DNA of 10,630 bases from Planctomycetaceae bacterium (GTDB lineage: Bacteria > Planctomycetota > Planctomycetia > Pirellulales > Thermoguttaceae): the NCBI GenBank assembly GCA_031256755.1, contig JAIRPZ010000128.1, positions 1 to 10,630 of the forward strand, in the 5' to 3' direction. The notes below the pieces were generated by a model that was not told the origin of the DNA, ran no database searches, and was given only the letters and a program-made list of their open reading frames with translations. The translations under genes and the position numbers were made by a program. The first letter of the stretch is position 1. The number at the start of each line of letters is the position of its first letter. This document shows positions 6,703 to 10,630 of this stretch, piece by piece.

Positions 6703-8474
6703 CGTCTGCCGGTAACGGTTATCGTTTTCTTTTCCCCTGCCGGTATTTCTAATTCCCAGTACAGAGAAAAGCAAACATTCGGATGATATGCCTGAACGTT
6801 CGGCAGGATACTTTTCTTTTTGAATTCCGTATCCGCCGTCAGGTTGGCTTCGTCCGGCGCAGCAATAATTGTCCCGCTCAAATGCAGCGTAACAGGTTCG
6901 TTCCGGCGGTTGACAATTTCAACAATGCCCGTTACCGGAAAATTGGTGTACGTGTTGCTGTTAAATCTTTCCGTTTGCAGTTTTGTTTCCGTTTCTCTGT
7001 TTGCCGCAAAATTGGCAGCCGGAACCGCAGAGTTGCCGCGGAATTTTTTCAAATCAACAGATTCCGTATAAGAAACGGCAACGTTCATGACCTTCGTGAT
7101 GTTGACTGACGTTTGCTGTTTCGGATTGACCCAATTCGTTTTGCTTTGCCCCAGAAATTTTTCCTGTTCCAGAATCAAAACCGGTGCCGTTGTCATCGGA
7201 AAAGGAAGCGGGTTGTCGAATTTGATGACATCGAACACTTCCGGTGTCAGTTGGGCGTATGAATCTTTCGTTTCGTACAGATTTCTGCCTGCGGAAAGAA
7301 CCGACCAGGCGCAGGACAATATCCGTGTATAATCGGTCTTTCCCTGACCGGTGGTCAAAAACAGCGTGTCGCCGGTATCAAGCGTTTGCTTGCCGATGTT
7401 GTTGTAATGAATGTCCGGTCCGTCTCCCGCAGCAACCACCGCCGCGTCAAAAATATCATCGTAAGCACCGCGGCTTTGAGTCGTTATCCCCCGGCTGTTC
7501 GATAGAAAACCGTTGTTTGAGAGAATATCATTGTTCGACATCGCCGATGCATCGTTCTCTCTGTTCGGAGTCATTAACTGCTGAAAGAAAACGTCCAGTT
7601 TCTGCTGCGGATGAAGGAGCGAAAAAGTATTGCGCATTTCGATTTGCGGAAAGCCGCTGACCAATAACAATTCGGAGTCCCTCAAAGGCATCCATTCGTT
7701 GCGGATAAAGGCATTTTGTTCGATTTGCAGTTTTTTTCCGTCAAGCAGCCGGACGCGGTAAGACGGAGCCCACGATGCACCTTTTGTCAGATACGTCAGC
7801 CGGACAGTGCCGGATTTTTTTCCGGCTTTTTCTGTTACATTAAAAAAGACGACGGGCTTCTTTTCTGTCTGTTCTTTTTTGACCGGTTCAAGCGTGATGA
7901 CGGAGATAATTTCGCTTCGGTTCAGGCAAACGATTTTCCCGTCTGTCTGTTTGAGCATCACTTCGCTGCTGTTTTGCGGCGAGGGAGTTGGTGCCGCTGA
8001 AACGCGGTACGGTTCGTAATAACCGGCGTGGTGCGGAGTGGTCAGCAGCGGATGGACTGCCGGTTCTGTTTCGGCAGTGTTTTGAAGCAGTGTACCTTCG
8101 AAGGTGACGGTTTGTCCGCCGGCTTTCACAAGCACGCGGACAGATTGACCGGTGAGTTTCGGAGCGGCAAACGTCGGTGTTTTCTCATCAACGGCAACAG
8201 CCCGCACGGCGGAGCGGACAGCGACATTGAGGTCGCTTTCGATAAAAAATGTGCCGTGAACGGCTGCCGGAACATTTTCCCAGCAATAAATGCCGGGTGA
8301 AGGAATCTCGGCACTCTGCCGGATAACGGTAAATCCGTTTTTGAAAAGGGCTGCCGATTCGGTTTTCGGCGTAACGGGCGTTTCTGTTTCTCTGTCTGCA
8401 AAAACGGACGGGAGAGAAAAGAGGAGAACAAGCATCACGGCAACGGACGTTAAAAGCATTTTTGCTGATTTCAT
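6687..8474 (-). CDS. Secreted DUF4139 domain-containing protein
   Basis: A 595-residue exported protein of unknown function. The N-terminus (MKSAKMLL, then a run of hydrophobic residues to VFA at 24-26) is a classic signal peptide. Residues about 43-86 match the usual opening of this family (ALFKNGFTVI, then GIYCWENVPAAVHGTFF). The DUF4139 core is split in two: residues 222-280 with TYLTKGASWAPSYRV and a following NEW segment and SGFP, and residues 412-472 with FDNPLPFPMTTAPVLIL and an end like VAVSYTES. Between them, near 313-340, is a low-complexity Asn/Ser/Gly stretch (SNNDILSNNGFLSNS). The end (about 507-595) looks like another beta-sandwich. DUF4139 proteins are widespread in planctomycetes and proteobacteria; a biochemical role is not established to my knowledge. 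An ATG at 8516 (609 residues) is open in frame and has a purine-rich AAGAAGAG upstream, but it would spoil the signal peptide and lie only about 12 bases from the predicted transcript start, so 8474 is preferred. The GH106-like gene follows co-directionally after 48 bases. Confidence 0.82.
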   Translation of the reverse strand: MKSAKMLLTSVAVMLVLLFSLPSVFADRETETPVTPKTESAALFKNGFTVIRQSAEIPSPGIYCWENVPAAVHGTFFIESDLNVAVRSAVRAVAVDEKTPTFAAPKLTGQSVRVLVKAGGQTVTFEGTLLQNTAETEPAVHPLLTTPHHAGYYEPYRVSAAPTPSPQNSSEVMLKQTDGKIVCLNRSEIISVITLEPVKKEQTEKKPVVFFNVTEKAGKKSGTVRLTYLTKGASWAPSYRVRLLDGKKLQIEQNAFIRNEWMPLRDSELLLVSGFPQIEMRNTFSLLHPQQKLDVFFQQLMTPNRENDASAMSNNDILSNNGFLSNSRGITTQSRGAYDDIFDAAVVAAGDGPDIHYNNIGKQTLDTGDTLFLTTGQGKTDYTRILSCAWSVLSAGRNLYETKDSYAQLTPEVFDVIKFDNPLPFPMTTAPVLILEQEKFLGQSKTNWVNPKQQTSVNITKVMNVAVSYTESVDLKKFRGNSAVPAANFAANRETETKLQTERFNSNTYTNFPVTGIVEIVNRRNEPVTLHLSGTIIAAPDEANLTADTEFKKKSILPNVQAYHPNVCFSLYWELEIPAGEKKTITVTGRRWIRQ

Positions 8475-8534
8475 AGCAATAAAAAAGGAAAGAGGAATAA
8501 AATTGAAGAAAAGCATTGATGCTCTTCTTTTTGC

Positions 8535-8563
8535 ATAGTACAGTATTTTTGTCTGTTTTTCAA
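8535..8563 (-). promoter_or_regulatory. Sigma70-type promoter of the DUF4139 gene
   Basis: On the minus strand, TTGAAA (8563 down to 8558), a 17-base spacer and TACTAT (8540 down to 8535) make a 5/6 and 4/6 match to the consensus with ideal spacing. The predicted start is near 8528, giving a leader of about 54 bases to the ATG at 8474. This position helps to reject the upstream ATG at 8516. Confidence 0.65.
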
Positions 8564-8609
8564 CCGTTATCGGAGTTTTGCCTATCGGGGTTGCTGCCGC
8601 AGTCCGGCA

Positions 8610-8626
8610 TTATCAAGTATTGATAA
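8610..8626. promoter_or_regulatory. Perfect 17-bp palindrome, candidate operator
   Basis: TTATCAAGTATTGATAA has perfect 7-base arms around a 3-base centre. It lies about 47 bases upstream of the -35 of the DUF4139 promoter, in non-coding DNA. AT-rich symmetric sites of this size are typical of dimeric helix-turn-helix regulators acting as activators or repressors. It is too short and AT-rich, and lacks a T-tract, to be a terminator. Confidence 0.4.
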
Positions 8627-8761
8627 GATATTAAACGGTTTGCCCGCACCTTGCCCCGCCCTTGACCGTACTGCGAAAACGGCTAAAAATGAACGGAACG
8701 TGTTTCGTTTTGTGATAAGTAAAACCAAGTTTATGCCGCAATTCTTTTCGGTTTAATTTCC

Positions 8762-8788
8762 GCAACGTTAAATAACGGATAATGTTGC
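8762..8788. repeat. Imperfect inverted repeat
   Basis: GCAACGTTA (8762-8770) and TAATGTTGC (8780-8788) pair over nine bases with one mismatch around a nine-base centre. It is about 95 bases beyond the stop of the membrane-anchored protein gene. It might form a 3' stem in that transcript, but no T-tract follows on the minus strand, so its role is unclear. Confidence 0.35.
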
Positions 8789-8880
8789 TGTCCGGGCTGT
8801 TTTAGGAAATACACAAATGGGAAAATCCTCTGTAAAATCCGCTAAACTGCCGTTTTGACCTGTGTCTCCATCATTTATTC

Positions 8881-9540
8881 TTACTTTTTCCTCTTTATCC
8901 GTTTCAGGAGCAGTGCCAGCAGCAGAATCAATGCCGCCATGCCGCCGATGAGTTTACTCAACAAATGCATGTCCCAAGCCGGTCCCTGTCCGCCGTTTGA
9001 CTCCGTCCGCAACGTCTGCGCCGCACTCCGCGCCAAGTTCAATTGCAACGGATTGTCCTGCGGAATGTCCGCAACCTTTTCCAATTCAATACGCATACAG
9101 TTGTCCGGCAGCAAATTTGCCGATGCCGTTTGCTCCTGCGGAATAAGCGGAATCGTTAACGCCGCATTTTTGCCATGAAACGAGACAAGTATCGTCTGCG
9201 GTTTTGCGTCGGAAAACTGCACCCCGTACGAACCGTCTTTTTGCAGTTCAACCCGTCCGGCAACGTAATTGTTGTGCATCGCAATGCCGTAAAATCCCCA
9301 GCCGTCTTCCTCTTTTTCCGGTATCATGCAGTAGGAGTTTAACGCCTTGCCGTCAACGGCATGTCCGCGGAATAACATCTGCATCACTTTGTAATAACCC
9401 GCCGAGAGTTTTTGATTCCTGCCGAAATCCGCCGGTTTTACCGGCTTTTCCGCCGCCGGTTTGTCCGCCCAAATATTAAAATACTGAATGGCGAATATAT
9501 CAGGCATCGTGAGCGTTTGCAGAATCTCCGCTGTATTCAA
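8881..9540 (-). CDS. C-terminally membrane-anchored protein of unknown function
   Basis: A 219-residue product I do not recognise. Residues 1-190 look like a soluble domain (WGFYGIAMHNNYVAGRVEL at 81-99; a beta-strand-like segment near 114-132). A single strong membrane segment lies at about 194-212, ending in the basic tail KRIKRKK, which favours the C-terminus in the cytoplasm. That topology would place the main domain outside and would need an export signal, yet none is seen. The only available in-frame start before the upstream TAA is TTG at 9540, without a ribosome site; an ATG at residue 12 (9507) is the alternative. The codons just upstream of the TTG read like the residues after a signal peptide (Ala-Ala-Ser-Pro), so the 5' end may have been lost or frame-shifted. 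The gene faces away from the HNH gene. Length, uninterrupted frame and the well-formed anchor support it being real. Confidence 0.65.
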   Translation of the reverse strand: MNTAEILQTLTMPDIFAIQYFNIWADKPAAEKPVKPADFGRNQKLSAGYYKVMQMLFRGHAVDGKALNSYCMIPEKEEDGWGFYGIAMHNNYVAGRVELQKDGSYGVQFSDAKPQTILVSFHGKNAALTIPLIPQEQTASANLLPDNCMRIELEKVADIPQDNPLQLNLARSAAQTLRTESNGGQGPAWDMHLLSKLIGGMAALILLLALLLKRIKRKK

Positions 9541-9592
9541 AGGAGATGCCGCCCCCGTTGCTTTTTATTTATCAACCCTGTAATATGATTGC

Positions 9593-9622
9593 GTTATTCT
9601 TGATTCTCATAAAATTTGTCAA
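9593..9622 (-). promoter_or_regulatory. Possible promoter of the membrane-anchored protein gene
   Basis: On the minus strand a perfect -35 consensus TTGACA (9622 down to 9617) is followed after 18 bases by AATAAC (9598 down to 9593), a 4/6 match to the -10. Transcription would begin near 9586, about 46 bases before the TTG at 9540. If active, it supports a short protein starting at the TTG rather than a longer one. Confidence 0.35.
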
Positions 9623-9738
9623 TAATGAACCGTATTACCGAACTTTTTAATGACCAAGCAGCAGAAAACCAATGCCGCTTTCATCCTCGCTTACCGGATG
9701 CTTATGTGGAATGTACATAGAATTACGGAATTTGTACT

Positions 9739-9745
9739 AGAGGAG
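9739..9745 (+). promoter_or_regulatory. Strong Shine-Dalgarno site of the HNH gene
   Basis: AGAGGAG lies seven bases before the ATG at 9753, an ideal arrangement that fixes the start. It stands out because the other genes in the window have weak or no ribosome sites. Confidence 0.85.
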
Positions 9746-9752
9746 TCATTTT

Positions 9753-10592
9753 ATGGAGATAAAATATTCCCGCATCCCGTTGAATTACACAACGATTCAG
9801 ACAACGCAGAGCCGGATAGCCAAAGGACTTTTGGCAATTCCAGTTTCGTTGCTTGATTGGTTTCCAAAAGAAAATGGAACGATTTATCTTGTTAGCAGAA
9901 ATGACAGTATAAAAAAACATTCTTTCACAGCATATAGCAGTTCTACAAGAGAATGCCGCATAGGCGGAATGAAACAATTCTATGCCGACAATCAAATAAA
10001 AGACGGCGATGAGTTGGTGCTGCAACGATTCGATAATGATACTTTCCGGCTAATGCCGGAAACAACATTTAGCCGTCAATATCAACAATCAATTTCGTTA
10101 TTGGAAACCTGTCAAGACGATGAAACCGTTCAGCAAACATTGAAAGAGACGGAAAAACTTGTCAATATCAGTGCGGACAAAATACTTGAAAATGAATTTA
10201 TTAAACTTGCCAACGTTTCCGGTGCGCCTGAACGAAAAATCAAGGAAACAAAAAGTATATCAAAACGTGAAAATGTCCCGCTCTATCTGCGCAGGATTTT
10301 GCAGTCCGTTTATGAAGGGAAATGTCAAATCACACAATTCACGTTTTTAATGAAAAACGGAAATCCTTATTTCGAGATACATCATATTATTCCCGAATGG
10401 GGTAATCACATCAAAAATTTGTTGGTTGTTTGTCCGAATATACATGCTCAATTTACGCATACAAACACTGTGCCGTATTTTGACCAAGAAGACGGCTGGC
10501 TCCGGCAGGTTAGTTTCAACGGTACGCTGTATAACGTGTTTCAGAAAATTGATGTGCTGCATAAAACGTTCACAAAAGAAGTACATTACTAA
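9753..10592 (+). CDS. HNH endonuclease with B3/EcoRII-N-like N-terminal domain
   Basis: A 279-residue cytoplasmic protein with two parts. The C-terminal HNH (beta-beta-alpha-metal) nuclease starts at YEGKCQIT (187-194) and has His-His-Ile-Ile-Pro at 210-214, Asn222 in KNLL and His231 in NIHAQF, so the three positions of the HNH signature are present. Only Cys191 and Cys227 could serve as structural zinc ligands, so a full zinc knuckle is not evident. The N-terminal part (about 8-101) has alternating strands, IPVSLLDWFP, CRIGGMKQFY and IKDGDELVL, a pattern like the B3 / EcoRII-N pseudobarrel that reads DNA sequence. Residues 105-180 look like a helical linker. The combination suggests a site-specific restriction-type endonuclease; this is inference from motifs. 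GC is visibly lower than in the other genes (about 35-45% in sampled stretches), and a canonical ribosome site precedes the ATG, both fitting recent acquisition. No methyltransferase is present in the 38 bases left after its stop, so a partner, if any, lies outside. The alternative is a solitary homing-type or methyl-directed nuclease. Confidence 0.8.
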   Translation: MEIKYSRIPLNYTTIQTTQSRIAKGLLAIPVSLLDWFPKENGTIYLVSRNDSIKKHSFTAYSSSTRECRIGGMKQFYADNQIKDGDELVLQRFDNDTFRLMPETTFSRQYQQSISLLETCQDDETVQQTLKETEKLVNISADKILENEFIKLANVSGAPERKIKETKSISKRENVPLYLRRILQSVYEGKCQITQFTFLMKNGNPYFEIHHIIPEWGNHIKNLLVVCPNIHAQFTHTNTVPYFDQEDGWLRQVSFNGTLYNVFQKIDVLHKTFTKEVHY

Positions 10593-10630
10593 TATAGAAT
10601 TTGATAGTGCCGCCGAATGTTATTTCGCCC

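Larger units (their letters stand above)
8564..8880. other. Non-coding region between two minus-strand genes
   Basis: About 317 bases with no credible gene on either strand. Contents that can be seen are a perfect 17-base palindrome at 8610-8626; an imperfect dyad at 8692-8709 (AACGGAAC, two bases, GTTTCGTT, one mismatch), followed on the minus strand by CATTTTTAG, which could be a poor terminator for the gene ending at 8881; and a second imperfect dyad at 8762-8788. On the plus strand TTGACC at 8672-8677 with TAAAAA 16 bases downstream is a weak promoter look-alike with no gene behind it. A small RNA cannot be excluded, but nothing specific supports one. Confidence 0.5.
9541..9752. other. 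Divergent intergenic region upstream of the HNH gene
   Basis: This stretch of 212 bases separates two diverging genes. On the plus strand it holds a 31-codon open frame (ATG 9625 to TAG 9718-9720) without a ribosome site and of no known family. On the minus strand, a short frame from 9684 to 9622, in the same phase as the membrane-anchored gene, begins MKAALVFCCLVI and ends at TGA. A second TGA and a TAA stand between it and the gene. No good promoter for the HNH gene is evident: TTGCGT (9589) and TAAAAT (9610) are only 15 bases apart. Confidence 0.4.

Noticed and set aside
8475..8516. Upstream ATG at 8516 as start of the DUF4139 protein
   Set aside because: It adds 14 mostly hydrophobic residues ahead of a complete signal peptide and would begin about 12 bases after the predicted transcript start, although a purine-rich stretch precedes it.
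8672..8698. Plus-strand promoter look-alike TTGACC with TAAAAA
   Set aside because: A poor -10 and no plus-strand gene downstream; kept only as a mention in the non-coding region.
8855..9178. Plus-strand open frame of 107 codons opposite the membrane-anchored gene
   Set aside because: Its hydrophobic start is the reverse reading of the membrane segment and basic tail of the minus-strand gene; no ribosome site.
9650..9856. 68-codon plus-strand frame running into the HNH gene
   Set aside because: It overlaps the well-supported HNH start in another phase, has no ribosome site of its own and no recognisable domain.
1..10630. CRISPR array, tRNA or rRNA genes, insertion sequence ends
   Set aside because: No regularly spaced repeats, no cloverleaf or rRNA-like stretches, and no terminal inverted repeats or transposase were seen by eye on either strand.

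Overview
The window reads as a chromosomal segment of a Gram-negative, heterotrophic bacterium, most likely from the Planctomycetota or a related PVC lineage. This is an inference from gene content: a planctomycete-style LeuB/isocitrate dehydrogenase-like enzyme, a large secreted GH106-type glycoside hydrolase, a secreted DUF4139 protein, a long proline-rich disordered protein, moderate GC, and mostly weak or absent Shine-Dalgarno sequences. No rRNA, tRNA, CRISPR array, transposase or phage gene is visible.

Layout. Positions 1-2213 (+) hold the 3' part of a very long proline-rich, low-complexity protein with recurring DPFL motifs; its true start is probably left of the window. A strong promoter at 2258-2285, overlapped by an inverted repeat, drives a 360-residue isopropylmalate/isocitrate dehydrogenase family enzyme (2315-3397, +). 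This gene converges with the secreted GH106-like glycoside hydrolase gene (3399-6638, -); the two stop codons are one base apart. The hydrolase has its own extended -10 promoter, whose -35 element lies in the last codons of the next gene, a secreted DUF4139 protein (6687-8474, -). That gene is preceded by a good sigma70-like promoter and about 340 bp of non-coding DNA containing a perfect 17-bp palindrome. Next is a gene for a C-terminally membrane-anchored protein of unknown function (8881-9540, -) that appears to lack its N-terminus or uses a TTG start. The right end (9753-10592, +) is a lower-GC gene with a canonical ribosome binding site, encoding an HNH endonuclease with an N-terminal domain resembling B3/EcoRII-N DNA-binding folds. 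It is probably a restriction-type enzyme and probably acquired.

How the genes relate. No obvious pathway links all of them. The GH106-like enzyme and the DUF4139 protein are adjacent, co-directional and exported, so they may be co-expressed in part, but each has its own promoter. The dehydrogenase is a stand-alone housekeeping-type gene. The HNH gene looks like the left edge of an accessory or defence region continuing past position 10630; any methyltransferase or other partner would lie outside the window. I do not see convincing evidence for a complete new system within these bases.
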